Positions 12,889-26,848 of a DNA stretch of 64,000 nt are shown piece after piece (position 1 is the stretch's first letter; the number at the start of each line of letters is the position of its first letter). Source of the DNA: Lanius collurio (taxonomy: Eukaryota; Chordata; Aves; Passeriformes; Laniidae); contig JACBWW010000048.1 of NCBI GenBank assembly GCA_020086605.1, positions 4,746,629 through 4,810,628 on the forward strand, given 5' to 3'. The notes under the pieces were generated by a model that worked only from the letters and a program-made list of their open reading frames with translations, was not told where the DNA came from and did no database searches. The position numbers were made by a program, and so were the translations under genes.

Positions 12889-15800
12889 ATTCTGTCTGGT
12901 CTCACTATCAAAGATTGCTATATTGGACTGCATGTTTTTATGTGACAGCTTGAGAATGAGCTTGCTTTGATCAGTCTGCTGAAGCTTCACTATTGTGTAG
13001 TTTGGCTAGCAGGCAGCAGTCAAAGATTAGTGACCCAGCCAATAATCAGAATAGTAAATCTGAAATGTTTCTTTCTCGCAGAGGAACTTGGGAGGTTAGG
13101 TAATTAGTGGAAAATGCTAGTAAGAGTCACTCTTTAATATTTTAAACCCTATAATCCACTTAAATTAGGCAGAAGAAACTAGTCCTTTGGCAATATCAGC
13201 CATATTTAAAGAAATCTAAATTTAGGTGGTAACATTTGAAGTACAATACAATGAAGATCAGGGCAATCATGAATAGCAGAATCTGGCCCAGAATTCATCT
13301 TGGTGTCCAGAAACCTTTATGCACTTATATTATCCCAAAGTTGCTGTACCAAGTGTGCTTCCTATCATATAATTCATGTCCTTTTTATGATAATACAAAT
13401 ATTTTTGGGTAAAATTTGAAAAAAAAAAGTTAGTTGTGATTAGGTGGTCTGGTCTTTGCTCCTTTCCTCCTCCACCTTTGTTCCTGAACCATAATTTCCA
13501 CTGGGGGAAAAAAAAAAATCGTAAAAAACCTGGGCTTTGGTAATTCAAATATTGACCTATGAAGGAAAGAAGGGAAAACACGCCATGAGCAGTCATCAGT
13601 TGTGCATGATGGGAAAATTATTTTCTTTGTCTTCAATATTCAAAATAGAGAAAGTACTGCCTATCCATTATTGCCCATCTTGAAGGAATAGAATCAGCAT
13701 ACTTTAAAACCAAGTGTTTAACTGGTAATGATCACAAGTATTAGAGTAGAAAAAATAACCCATTTCCCTTTAAATAAACCAAAACAACACAACAGAACTA
13801 TTGTCAGCAGAAATTCAAGCAATCTGAAAAATAACCCACAATAGTAGGTTCTTTTAGAACTGATTATGCCAGTGAACAAAATAAATCATCACAACAACAA
13901 TTTGACACCAAGGGCTCCAAAGCTTGACATGAAAATGCCTTTCTTGAAGCCTTTCAGCATAATAAAATTCTTGAGGAATACTCCTAGAGAGGCTCCTACA
14001 AGCAAAAAGAAAACTTTGCTTCCAGCATATTAGTGTCATCTTAGTATATTTATGAACACTTCAAAAGATGGATTTACAAATTAAGTAAGTGCTGACTTTG
14101 AGATGCCCCAATAAATGTTAAAGAGCAAAAAGCAGTAGGTAGCAAGGGAATTTCTTGATGTTTTGTTGTGTTATTTTTCATCTGTTACAAGAGAAAAATA
14201 AACTAAATAATCAGAAAAGCTCAGCAAGCCTCTTACATATGGAGAAACCCAAAAACAGTATTCAAACTAATTAAAAAAAAAAAAAATAATCAAAGTGGAG
14301 AGATTCAGGTTATAAGTCAAAAATATGTATGAGTGATACTGTTGCCTATGACAAGTTGCATAAAGTACACACTAATATAAGATGTGGCACATCATATGCT
14401 GTGAGATACTTAATATGTATCCCCTAACTTTTTCCACATCTTACTATAATTTCTACAGTTATGTAGAGGAGCACAGAATGTAACATTTGAAGGAAGAGTA
14501 TGGGTGTGATCCAAGGTCTTTCCCTCATGGCAATATCACATGATTATTATTCAGCTGTATTTAAGAAATAGGTCTTTTTGTCTCCACTAATTTTTCAAGG
14601 TTGTTCAAGAAATTCAGTTCCATGTCAGTTCATTATTCTCACCTAAATTTCATGCTCATTTCCTTGAAAGGCAATATTCTTTTAAAGCTAAATAACTCAT
14701 CTCCCCATAAAGCAGTTACCTCTCTTCTCCTCCTTTTCCTTCAGGCAATAAATTTAATAAAAATCCACGTTTTCTACACTAATATTTCATTCAGTTTGGC
14801 TTTATAAAAAACAAGTGCCTACTTTAAAATCTTGCATAGAGAGCAGGAATTACCCACTCTGTTCTTTTTTACTTTGTGCAGAGGAATGTTGGCTATTTTG
14901 CAATCATTTTGTACTGCCAGGAATTTGGTACTTAATTAACATACCTCAATTCTTAAAATATTCTGAAACAGACCATAACTTGTTTTCTTAATGAGAATGA
15001 GTTCATTTCTTGAAATAGTAATGGATAATGAGATTCCTCAAAATAATAGTTACCTAGACTTCTGAAATACATATAATATCTGAAATAAGGACATAGCCCT
15101 ATCATGGATGACAAGGAAGACAATTCTTTAGCTAAAATTGGGATCATAGTCTCTACTTAGTAACAAGTCCATATTTTTAAATAAAATTTGACCCTCTACA
15201 GCTGAAAGGGGACATGGTGAAATCTTTATGAGAACAGGGTCTGCACACAACTCTGTATTCAACAATCAGCTCTCCAATTTCACTAAACAGAAATAGTTGA
15301 TAGACCACACCTGAAGGAAAAAGCAGATGCCTACCCATGATACAATCCTAAGTCATTTGAAATTCCTTTGATGCCAAATCAGTTTCCACACTGCACGGCA
15401 AATTCTGGATTGGAGGCTGATGCTGAATATGAACAGCATTCATTCAGGTATATTAATTACACATCCTACAGTGCCTCATCAATGTAAGACTTTAATTATT
15501 CTCAGGCAAATTGCTTAGCCACATAATATAATTAATAGTTACAGTGCATTAAACACTGTTGGCCATGCAGGAGTAGGATAAAGTGCCTTGCAGATAATGG
15601 TATCCTTTTCAGGAAAGGGTCAATCAATTTCTACTTCTAACATCATGTTTTGAGATAGAGTAAAAAATGAAAATATCTTGGTCCATAACAGCCATTAAAA
15701 TTCTTTATAAAAGAAAAGTTTAGTTTCTTGAGATTAAAAATAAACAAATAAATAATTTAATTTAGTGTTACTTTATCATGTTTTCATTAAATTTTCTTAC

Positions 15801-18165
15801 ATGCTTGTCAGTAAAGTTCAAATTAACATAATCTTGATTCATCTGCAATTCATGCAAGTTTACCTAATACATTCTGAATCACTGGATTATTCCTGACTCC
15901 AGTGTAGAGTACATCAATCCCCCTTTTGCCTATTCTACAATGAATTTATTATAAATTGAAATAAATTAGAGTCTGTAGGAGACAGCAAACATTTGGTAGG
16001 AGAATAAAAATACACTTTGTTTCCTAGGGCTGACAAGGTAAGTGATAAATCTGTTTACATAATGGGATAATAAACCTAGATACTAACATAGACCAAAACC
16101 CCCCACTTTTATGTGGCATTATGGTAGCATATAGATTAGCATTTCAATAAAGATTTTGTCTTTACCACATTTCAAATGACTGTGTTCTGCAGTACCATTC
16201 ATGACTTAAGGAGTGCTACATATACAGCTATATCAATAAAACAGTGCATGTTCACTACTTTATATTATTAGAAGTTATTCCTTCTTATACCAGGAAAATT
16301 ATTTCATTAAGTTTAAATTTCATTTCAGAAATGCCACATTAAATATTTTATGAACCAACCAAAATTGCAAAAAGCATTTAGTCATATTTGGAAAATTAAG
16401 TTCTTAAAGTCATAACAAGATTTTCAAACATTTAAATTTCTGTGGCTGAAGCATCACAAAAGGCAGAAATATGAATTAAGGATCCTCCATTACTGAAAAA
16501 AATAATGATGAGTTAGTAGAGTTTTTTAAAAGTTGAATACAAAAATGACTTCACATTAACAGTTCCTTCTTTTTAGCAGTTACTTTCATTAACTAATTGA
16601 TTAAAAAAAATCCATATTGTTTCCTCAGTGACCTCTTCAAATGTCTAAAACACATAGTAATTTGCTTATTTTCTTTTTTAACATTTCTTGATGGAAACTA
16701 ATAGCTTATACTCATCACTGTATCTTCTGTAGAAATCAACGATTTTTTTCTATGTTCCTTGTTGAATAGCTTTTTTCCATGCAACTAAAGAAGTATTTGA
16801 ATTATTTGAATTACTTTATTGAACTTTTTCCAGAAAGAAAAGGAAAAAGTATGTACATGATCAAAAGAACTTGAAAGCTGAATTTTTTTCAGCATGTACA
16901 GTTTGATCTTATAAATTGCACCAGATTTGTCTTTTGCCTTACCCTTGTGAGTAATCTCATTGAACTCTAGGACTTTTCTCACGATAAAGCATTTGCCGAA
17001 CTGGCCCTGAGATAGAACAGGAAATTAAAGATTCATAGAATTGCTCATAGTGGAGGTCATAATGCACTTTCATCATATCTGTGTGGTAACTCACTTTGCT
17101 GACTGTGTTCCTGGCACTGCAGCTTTTATTATGCTCTTTTTTTTTTCCTTTTCCCTATGGTTGAGATCAGTTATCTGATTTTACGTGGGAGTGAAAAACA
17201 TTTTCTTACAAATTTGAAGTTAAAAAAAGATAATATCTAACAATATTTTTATATGCTCTCGGAAACTTATCTCTCCTCACAGACACATAGAAACAGTCAC
17301 TATCTAGACTTGAGTAACTCACAAGTCCAGCATTTGACATAAAGAATTTCTCTGCTGTGTAGTTATACAAAAACCTTAGATATTGCTATTTCACAGGGCA
17401 GTAGCAATTTTTTGCTGCTGTTCAGAAACCTGTTTAATATAACTTCCTCAGTCTCATCAAGCAGCATGGGAGCTCTGTTACTCTTGGAAACCTGACAGCC
17501 TAGATGAGTATTCCTGCTGGTTTATGATTGGCATGTACTCCCATTTTGCATCAATCAAAGATCTGAGTGTTGCTTGAACTCCTTTCAGAAATGGTACTGC
17601 ATCTTTCAAATGGGTTTAAACTATGTTTCTATGCCTTACACAACTAATGTTTAACTGACATCTCATTTAATATAAAAGGAAAAATATTTCATTAACTCCC
17701 ACTCAAAAACCTTCAGTTTGACTTCCTTAAGTTCCTAGTCTGACAGTAGATAGACTTTTTTAAGGGAGGCATTTACAAGGAACAGGTTATCTGTATTAAC
17801 AGTCAATTATGGAGATGGGATTCTGTGGAGAAAAATCCCATTTAATTCAGTTTTCTGATTAAAAATTTACAAAATTTTGCCATTTTTACACATCTTCCTT
17901 CAGTGGAGTGAGTTTCTCTGTAGTAGAGTGCATTCTGAAAGACCAGTGACTTTAAAATCAATGGAAAATTTTTGGGGCCAGACCCACAATGACATTCCCC
18001 TGTTAAAGGACTTGAACACATAACTATTATTATTCTGAAAAGGGAAAAAAATCCCATGTCAGGATAATATGTGGACAAAACATACTTGGGTTTACAAAGG
18101 CTCTTAAAGTTATCACATAGACATTTTAAGAAAGTTAAGACAGCATGGGGTAAAAGAACAAATAC
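12889..18165. other. AT-rich sequence without recognisable genes
   Basis: No gene or well-defined repeat is recognised over about 5.3 kb. ORFs of 61-88 codons here look like chance ORFs. A strong donor-like site at about 16030 (acaag|gtaagt) follows a good acceptor by only 10 bp, which I do not interpret as an exon. An unidentified, less AT-rich patch lies at 17450-17600. Confidence 0.55.
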
Positions 18166-19060
18166 TGCAGGAACTCAGCACTTCTGTACAAGATATGATT
18201 ATGCAGGAGCTTTAAAACACTCTAAAACATACATCACCTCTTTGGGCATCACGCAGGAACTCACACATCTTCCAATTTTGACTTGATTCCTACTTATCAC
18301 CTCTTTTGTGTATTTAGCTTACTTATATATCCTACCAACTTACACATACTTATACATAAGCTATACAGTTCACTTACTTATACATAACTCACTAGCTTAC
18401 TCTATTTTTACCTAACACAGTACATACACGTTTTACTTACTTAACACAGCACTTCTACCTAACACAGCAGTTTTACATTTTACCTTACTAATACATTCTA
18501 CAACTTATCCATAATACAGCACACATGCATTTTGCAACTGATGTTCATAAGATTACACACTACTTGATTGGTCCCTTTACTATGTCCAAGAGCTCCACAC
18601 ACACTTTTCATATAAGATTGGGTCCTAATTCAGTGCAGCACAGTCCTCCTTATCTATTCCTTGCTGTCATTGTATCTAGCCTTTCAGCTTCGCCTTTCAC
18701 AAATCTTTTTCAATTTAGCAGTTTATCTTTCAGTCCCTTTTGATGCTCCAGATCCAGGCAAGCAGAGTCAAGACAAGAGCAGCAACAAAACCCATCCAGT
18801 GATCAGCAGCCAAGCTAGGCCAAAAAAATCCAAACAAGACATGGCAGAGAACAGATACAAACCTATCTCTCTTCTCTCACCAGGCCATCTGGCTGGGCTT
18901 AAGAACCCTCCAGGAGCTGACCTGCTACACCTGAAGGTGGATGGCCAGGTGAAGCTGGTGAGGGTAATTCCAGCTTGGTCTCACTCTGAGGGCTCCAGTA
19001 GGAATAACTAAAGATGGTTTGGCTGGGGCACACTATCATGATTCAAAACACCTTACAACA
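18166..19060 (-). mobile_element. Solo LTR A2 (ERV, probably class II/ERVK-like)
   Basis: An 895-bp element of the same family and orientation as A1. Its sense strand starts TGTTGTAAGG and ends GAGTTCCTGCA. It is flanked by a perfect 6-bp target-site duplication, aaatac, at 18160-18165 and 19061-19066. It is longer than A1 mainly because of extra degenerate repeats of 'ttacataact/cttacttata' type at about 18300-18500. The 116-codon ORF on the plus strand at 18661-19011 is antisense to the LTR and not a gene. Confidence 0.93.
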
Positions 19061-19066
19061 AAATAC

Positions 19067-22000
19067 TTGATGGACAAATAATTAGTTATAAGACAGGTAA
19101 CGACATGAGTAAATTATTAGCTTTTGCAATAGATCATTACCCCTGACAGAATTCTGTGGGGTCCATGCAATGACTTGTGCTGTTTAAGGTATTGACAAGA
19201 GATGTGAAAAAATACATCAGAAATACACTTGTGGAAGAATTGTAGAAGGACAATATAAAACTGAGTGACCAGGAAAAAAAATTGCCGAAGAAATTCAGTG
19301 TATGTAAAAAGTGCATACCTGCTAAAAAACAATCCAAATTTCACAAATAAAATTATGGACTCTGACCTGGAAGCTGCCATACAGGACTAGCAAAAAGGGA
19401 TTATGATAGTACATGAATTTTTTTTTTTCATTTTGGAAGAAGTTGAAAAGCAAACAAACAAATAGAAATTACAATCAAAGGAATAAAATCAATTTCTAAA
19501 AAAATAGAAATACAATTATCCTGACAAATCCATGCTTTGTCTGCATTATATAGTTTGCTGGCTTGTTTGACTGAGCTTTTTGTTTTTGTTTCGTTTTTTT
19601 TTTTTTTTTTTTTAGTGATGTTGTCCTGTTGCAAAGTTAAAAGATATATTCCAAATGATGAGTAACTGAACAGGCTGAAAATCTTCAGTTTGAAAAAGAG
19701 ATGTCTTGAAATAAATATCATGGACATCTGTCAAATAGTGAGTGATGTGAACAGAATGGACAGTGATCAACTCTTCATTGCTACATAAACAGAAATAAGG
19801 ACCTAATATTAAAGAGGAGGAGGAAAATTTGGAGAAATAGAAGGATATACCTACTTAGAAACAGCTCAAGGAATGTCTTTGTTGCCATCCAGTTTCAAAA
19901 TTGGATGCAAAATTTTTCCCAACTTCAAGAAGGAAAAAAACAAAAAAGATCAGTTAAGAGCAAGTGAATAGACCTCACATATCAGAAATTCCCAGAGCTA
20001 AAGACAGATGACAACACCCAGGAAGCACTTATGAGCAACGTCTTTGTTTCTTGGTGTAGTAACTTCAAGACAAAAAAAAAAAAAAAAGAAATCTTGACTG
20101 AGTTGACTGTTCGTCCGGAATCAATAAACTGTTCATCTTATTTTACAGATAATGTGAAAAGTTTTAAAACATGGCAGCTCTGGTTACAGTGCAGCTCCAA
20201 AGTCAATCTCTGTAAACACTTGAATATGTGCTGCCAGACATGCCAAGACTGGCTGCTATGATGACTCTGATAAAGTTGGGAGATGCTTTACTAAGTGGAC
20301 TTTGAAACTTAATTATCTTCAAAAAGGACTTGAGGAAACATTACTAGCAAGGTTTTTTATATGAATATGAGAACCATAAAAATCTTTATTTACTTCTGCC
20401 AAAATTTTTCCCCTTTAGATGAAGAATCAAATATCCACTGGGTTATGGGAAAGAAAGAATGTGAAAAAAGAAATTGTTAAGATATTAACTTGTAATAATA
20501 GAGATGGAGGGCCACATAAGAAGATGTAGAGGTATTTTATATAAAATGCAGAAACCAACAATAGATTAAAGACAAGAACATAAATTTTCCCTTTTTGGAA
20601 ATAGTTCCTTAGCTCCCTTATGATAAAACTCTCATTCTTCCCTGCATAGTGACAGTTTAAGAAGGCAAATAAGAGATTTTTTCATTCAATGTGGAAAAGT
20701 AGTTTCACCTGGGATATGTCAGAAAACGTAATGATGGGTATTCCATTTCTTTATTCCTTTAATCTCCACTAAATGCAATATGAATAAATATTAGGCTAAA
20801 TATTTTTCATGTTTTGACTTTACTTTTGATATTTGTTCTTTTAAGTAGTCCAAAAGGTAAAGTATCCCCATTTTTTTTTTAAATGCTTTTTTAAAATGAA
20901 GTGCTGCCACTAAAGCAAATTAAACCAAGACTGAATTTTGTTTGCCAAGGCAATGTAGTTTTAAAATAATTGCAGGATACTTTGATATGGCTTTCATGGG
21001 TGCATGAATAGATTAAATGAAGTTACCATTTTTAGTCTCTGAAATAGGTGATGTAAAGATTAAATTTGTATTTAAATGAATGCTGGCTGAAGAATACTCC
21101 CTCCTCCCCAGTAGTAAAACTAATATATACAATAAAGGAAAAGGAATTTTATTCTTGTGCAGGATACAGATGTAAATTTATTTCCAATGCAATAAATTTT
21201 ATTTTAAAAATATTATTTGTATTACAGATTAACTGCTTAACACTTTTTTCAAATATACCTTCAATGAGCAACTTTTCCTTCACATACTTGAAATATTATG
21301 AGTTTAAGAGAAGAGATATATTTCTCAGATATATCAATTGTTAGTTTAACATAATTTTAAATATTTCTTTCTGATCTTTTAACTTGCCTACAAGAAATTT
21401 CACCCAGTCTATGCTGTTTAATTAGATGTATTCTGCTATCAGCATTAGGTCATTTCAACACTTGAGCGTCACAAAAGTATGTTTCCTAATTCTAGTGCTT
21501 GCAGTATCTGATACAGTTGTGGTGCAAGCTTAGAAATGTACCAGGCATTCCAGCAGAATACCAGAGCTTCCACTGCATAGCAATAACAAAGACCTCCAGC
21601 CAGAACTTCCCAGTTAATGACAACTTGACTAATTAATTGATAGATTCAGCAACATAAGGCCTGGACATTAGAAATTTCATTATGCACAAGAAGAAGCATG
21701 AATCATACAGACTTTACACTTTGTTGAAAGAAAAGTATTCAAGCTGTTTCATTGCTATTAGAGACTGATGATTAAAATAAATAATCATTATAACAGAAAT
21801 AAATAACAGGCTTTGTGAATCATGATGCTTTGAAACCATTGAAACAATTATATGTAGTTATAGCCTAGTGAGTATTTCCTCATTTTCATATCCATGAAAT
21901 AGATATATCTATTAGTATTCCACTTATTTTCTTTCTGCTCCAACTCTTTTTCCTTTTACCTGCCCCTATCCTGGGAGAATACCTCTATGTCATCCTGAAA

Positions 22001-22272
22001 ATTGCTTCCTTTTGTACTTTTGTTTTCCATTCCTAACAAAATATCTCTTTAGCTTTATCTTTATCATATGTTGCAGGAAGTATGCTAAAGTTTAGAATCA
22101 AAGCTGAAATGGCTTGTAGTTAGTATGAACGTCCCCTTCTATCGCTGGAGCTTAAGAATTTAATGTATGTCTTCTACTGCTTTGACTTCAAAGCTGATGG
22201 TGCTAGGGAAGAGCAAATGAAGAAGAATTTAATAGTAGGCAAATTTTCTTACAAGATTAAATTCTGCCTTTA
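19067..22272. other. AT-rich sequence without recognisable genes
   Basis: No gene is recognised. It holds homopolymer tracts (T run around 19595-19613, A run around 20071-20086) and ORFs of 66-99 codons that look random. The segment at 19800-20270 is purine-rich but has no recognised coding content. Confidence 0.55.
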
Positions 22273-22326
22273 GTATTGTCTTTATGGGTCCTTCCAATAC
22301 AAACCACTCTATGATTTAATGATTGT
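22273..22326 (+). mobile_element. CR1 LINE, extreme 3' tail
   Basis: About 54 bp match the end of CR1 in sense orientation: 'ctttatgggtccttccaa', then 'caaaccactctatgattt' and a partial terminal octamer. An A-rich tract follows immediately. It is very short but the motif order is characteristic. Confidence 0.7.
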
Positions 22327-25300
22327 GAAAAAAAAAAAAAACAGTAAAATTAACTAAAAAACAAACCAACAACAGAAAGCCTCAAAACTAAAAAAAAAAA
22401 AAAAAAAAACCAAACAAAAAAAAACAAACCATAAAACTAACTGTCCTGTTTTAGTAGTAAACTACGCCTCTAACAGTAATTAATTAATAGTAAACATCAC
22501 AAACTATGTTAGTCTTCCATTTTACAATACACTTCTCTTAACATATTTGTATTCATCAGCCACTTCCCAAATTATCAAATATCTATTGAAGTTCTAAAAT
22601 ATCTAGACTTTTAAAATATTTTAAAATAATTTCTAACAGGGAACTAAACACTGTATTAGCCTCTGGCTACACAAAATTAATAAACATAAATTTCAGCACT
22701 TAATAGTAAGGTCACACTGAGAAATTTTCTAGTATCTTTCTCTCTCTTGCAAAACCTCTAGTCACTGGCCTGTCTGTTGGTAGACAAATCATAGATCCTT
22801 TCAATACAGCTGAAGCCATGATAAGTTGAGGGCATTACAAGACAGTGGCAAGTGTCGGAATTTTTAGAATCCCTAATGGTGTAGCCCAAGATATTTCAAA
22901 TTATTAGCAACATTCAGAAGACTTTTTTTCACTCTGTATCTACAGTCTCCCCTGTTTAAACAGAGTCCAAAGTTCAACTGCAGCTCCAAACCAAAAAGTT
23001 AAAATACACCTGTTATAAATTATAGACAACTATATCTGAGCTAGCTGTCTATACTGTTTTTATAGCTAATGAAGAGGAACAGAATAAGCAAATCCTAAGG
23101 GATTTGTTTTAGGAATCCCACATGAAAAACTTTCTAAAAATGTCCCCACTGCAATGACAGTAAAATAAGGCAAGGGTAATTAACATAGTTGTGGATATTT
23201 GTGTCTTTACCTTTTCTGTGGGTGTTAAGTTCTAGCTTGTTCCTGGAAGCCCCAACCCACCTCATTTCAGCCTACACTGTACTTAGAGTCAATTCTGAGT
23301 TCAGTTAGAGAGACAGCAGTGCTTTATGGAAAGCAGTACCTGTTCTTATTTTGCTCCCTGAAGATATTTAAGGAGTCCATAATTCCCATATTTCATCAAG
23401 GTGTTTTACCCAATGGACTATCAAACTCTCTAAAATGCTGCCACTAAATCTGACAATGAACTATCCACAGGAAAAAAAAATCCAGATTTTAATGGGACAA
23501 AGAAGAGAAATAAGCTACATAGGACATTACTGTGTAAATAATTCATTCAGGGAATACAGACATATTGGATTAAAGGAGTACCCTCAGTGTTGGTATTTTT
23601 GTAATCTGTTACCTGTTTATTGGGCTGCTTATACATCTTGCACTTAAGTCTTATTTGATAAAATGCCTTAATGGGAATGGGGAGAAAGACAAAAGGTAGA
23701 TTACTTCCCTTCCACCTAATTTATGAAGGGATTCATAAGAATACATTTTCTAAAGCATCTGGAGACTTTCTGAACATGTTATTAAGAATAAAAGACATAG
23801 TCTGAAATTTAATGGTTGTCTTGCTAAATGTCACTTACTCCAATAACATTCTTCAACTATTTCTTTTAAAAATATTCAGTGTCTACATAAATATATTATT
23901 AACATGTATGTGCACACAGGTGTTAACACACACTCCTGAAAAATATTTTAATTTGCTAAGAATATTGTAAATTAAACCTGTTATACTTAAAAACTATTAT
24001 AGACACTGTAAAACCCCTACAAGCAACAATTTGATTCCCAACGTCTTCAAAGATTTTATGTTCTATCAGGTATTTTGTCCTCATTTTGTTATGATCATGT
24101 GCAACAAATGAATAATTTCAGTTCCTTTCTTTTAATTTTCAAGGAATTTGAGTAACATGGAAAATATTGGGCACTTAGTGGGGCAGTGCTGGTTCAGAGA
24201 CTGCCACATGGTCTATTACCACTCCTGAGACTCACTGGAGCTTTATAAATTGCCTTACAAATGATCTCTTTTTCTCTTTTTTTGAGTTAGTGAGTATTTA
24301 GGGAGTATTCGTTTTCACTTCTCTTAGTGGTTTCTAAACAAACAACATCAAAATTATAACAGTTTTCAGCACTTCAGAATCTCAATATTAAAAAAAAAAA
24401 AATCATCAAAACAAATCCCAAACCCAACCCAAAACAAAACAAAAACCTCCCCCCTCAATTATTGAAGTTTGTAAAAAGTCTTCCCTGTAGGTACATGATG
24501 TATACCTTCTAATGTTTATTTTAAAAATTAATTTATAATTCTATATCAATCTGAATAGAAGACAACAGTGTTACTTCACAATAGTAATAATTTTAGTCTT
24601 AAAAGCTTCAAACATATTTTTCAACTAACATTTAAATCCAGTGTTAAAACAGTACTGACATTAGAAGTATTTTCTTGGATTTTTCTCTGGGTTACAATAC
24701 TATTGTTTCAATGTCCATTGTGTCTTTGTCATTTTCTATCTCTCTTTTGGTATTTTTATCTCCTCTTTTTGTTTTGCACACATGCTCTGATGAAAACACT
24801 TTTCACCTGAGGTTTCCCACTTGTGTTATTTATATCCTAGTACAGTGTTATGTATGTTTTTATTCTGGAATGGTAACATATATGGACAATTCATAATTTT
24901 ATTCATAAATAATGTCTCTTTTCGTTATCCAGTTTCATAGAGAAGACTAATGCCATTTTATAGCAATCTCTTGAAAGGGTAATAACTATAATCTTATGCC
25001 AAATCAAAAATATTGGTCCAAACAAATACAGGAGTTTATAAGGAGTTCCAAGAGGACTACATTCTTTAAAGAAATTAAATATGTAAAATCATAACTAATA
25101 CAGAAAAATGTACATGCATGAGTACGTATTTATCTTTTTTTTTTTGTTACAATTATCTATCACATTTAATCTAATGACATATTGTCTTGATTACATTTCA
25201 ATTTACACTAACATAATTAGATTTTTTTAATCTAAAACAGGAGAAAAATGTAACTTCAGTGCAAATTACTCAGACAGTTTGGTAAAAAACCTCCCACAGA

Positions 25301-25376
25301 TAAAACGTGCTCTAGTTAAACATTTCTGTGATGAATTCCCCCACCTCCTGCCCCTAAATTTTAATTATAGACCAGG
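22327..25376. other. AT-rich sequence without recognisable genes
   Basis: It begins with A-rich low-complexity sequence (22327-22440, runs of A with CAAA and AAAC variants). No gene is recognised. ORFs at 23435-23647 and 24568-24896 are of random-looking composition (the latter Phe/Leu/Ser-rich in pyrimidine-rich DNA). Short A or T tracts lie at about 24390-24450 and 25135-25145. Confidence 0.55.
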
Positions 25377-25986
25377 TGACCTTATTTAATTTCAGATAGA
25401 GATAATTTTCTTCATAGTACTGGTATAGTGATGTAGGCTTGAATTTAGTATAAGAATAATGTTGATAACACAATATTTTTAGCTGTTGCTGAGAAGTGCT
25501 TACTCTAAGTGAGGGAATCTTCAGGTTCTCATGCTCTGCATGCATTCTCAAGCAGGTGCACAAGAAGCCAGGAGGGAGCACAGCCAGGACAGCTGACCCA
25601 AACTAACCAAAGAGATATTCCATGGCAGAGAACATCATGTTCAGTATATGAACTGGGGAAGATGGCCAGGAGTGGAATTTGGTCAGGGTGAGGCTGGATA
25701 TCAGTCAGCAGGTAGTGAGCAACTCTGTGTGTATCATTTGTCTTTTTTGAGGGATTTATTTATCTCTCTTTTTATTGTTTCCTTTATCATTACCATTTTA
25801 TTGATATTATCATACTTTTTTCATTTTAGTTATATTTTATTTCTATTATTTATCTGCTTTACATGAAGCTAAAATTTTTACTTTATTTCTGAACCACTTT
25901 GCCTTCTCAGGCAGGTTGGGTGATAGAGATGGACAGTAAGTGGCTGTATGGTACAACTTAGTGGCAGATGGGGTTAAATCATGACA
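25377..25986 (+). mobile_element. Family-B LTR, solo
   Basis: A 610-bp family-B copy in sense orientation. Landmarks in order are 'agataattttcttcatag', 'gaataatgttgataacaca', 'tgctgagaagtgcttac', 'gacagctgacccaaactaa', the promoter region 'cagtatatgaactgggg', a T-rich U3/R/U5 region and the terminal 'ggggttaaatcatgaca'. No internal viral sequence follows, so it is solo. The ORFs at 25509-25866 fall inside it and are not genes. Confidence 0.82.
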
Positions 25987-26684
25987 GCTGGGTGTATTTT
26001 TTGCACATTAGTAGGCCCTGCAAATGCAATAAAAAGGGACTTTGACTCTGCCAGAACTAATGTGTTTCTAAATCTGAAATTGTAACACTCCATATACACA
26101 GTACAAATACAGAAACTAGGCAGAATAGGAAGAACGAGACACTTGGAGAAGGAGAGTCATTTACATGTAGATCTAAAAATACATTAAAACTACCCTGTGC
26201 TTCCTCTCATTTAACTGATTACATATGGGAAATATGTAAGTGTTCTTCAGCTGCTACTATAAGAAGTTGTTAAGAAGGTAAACATAAGCACTTTTTATTA
26301 AAGAGTCGCCACAAAATTGTTCTACTTTTTCCACTTCTGAATCAATTAGGTGACTTTATTAAAATATCTATTAACAAGTCTGAACATCTTGCACTCTATT
26401 CTCAACAAGGGAAGTCAGGATGTAATTGGTAACCATGACATCTTTCTGAGCAACATTTTTTTTTCCTTTAACACACTCCTGGATTCTGAAGCTAGCAGTT
26501 ACACATAGATCTAAAGGATTTATGAATGTTATGATTTTTTTTTTTTTTTTTATGTATGAGGACATAGGTGAGGTGCTTACTTTGTTTCTGGTTTTGGTTT
26601 TATTTTTTGCTTTGCTTGATTTTGTGGAGCATACATGACATTTAGCAGGAAACAAAAACCTTTTCATACCAACCATACAAAGGA
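25987..26684. other. AT-rich sequence, no gene seen
   Basis: A short unannotated stretch between an LTR and a CR1 tail. It holds a T run at about 26536-26551. No recognisable coding or repeat content is visible. Confidence 0.5.
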
Positions 26685-26848
26685 ATGTTCCCATAGCAGT
26701 GGCATGATAGAAGGTTCTCACCTGTGGGAGGTTTTCAAGACCCGCTGGCACAAAGCCCTGACTTAGCATCAGACCTGCCCCTACTTTTGAGCAGGAGATT
26801 GTGCTGGGTACTTCCTGAGGCAACTTCTAGTGTGTGCATGATTCTATA
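26685..26848 (+). mobile_element. CR1 LINE, old 3' UTR fragment
   Basis: Read on the minus strand, the segment follows the familiar CR1 antisense series: 'tcctgctcaaaagtagggg', 'agggctttgtgcc', 'gggtcttgaaaacctcc'. The plus strand is therefore CR1 sense and ends with the octamer-like 'catgattctata'. It is well diverged. The 150-codon minus-strand ORF at 26371-26823 is an accidental product of this fragment plus a T tract and is not a gene. Confidence 0.7.

Noticed and set aside
16020..16040. Very good donor site acaag|gtaagt
   Set aside because: The nearest good acceptor is only 10 bp upstream and other upstream sequence has stops in the relevant frames, so no plausible exon can be drawn.
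18661..19011. 116-codon ORF on the plus strand
   Set aside because: Entirely inside solo LTR A2 and antisense to it. The related copies A1 and A3 do not preserve it as an ORF of this length.
26371..26823. 150-codon ORF on the minus strand
   Set aside because: Its N-terminal part is the antisense of a CR1 3' UTR fragment and its middle contains a poly-Lys tract from a T run. It is not a gene.
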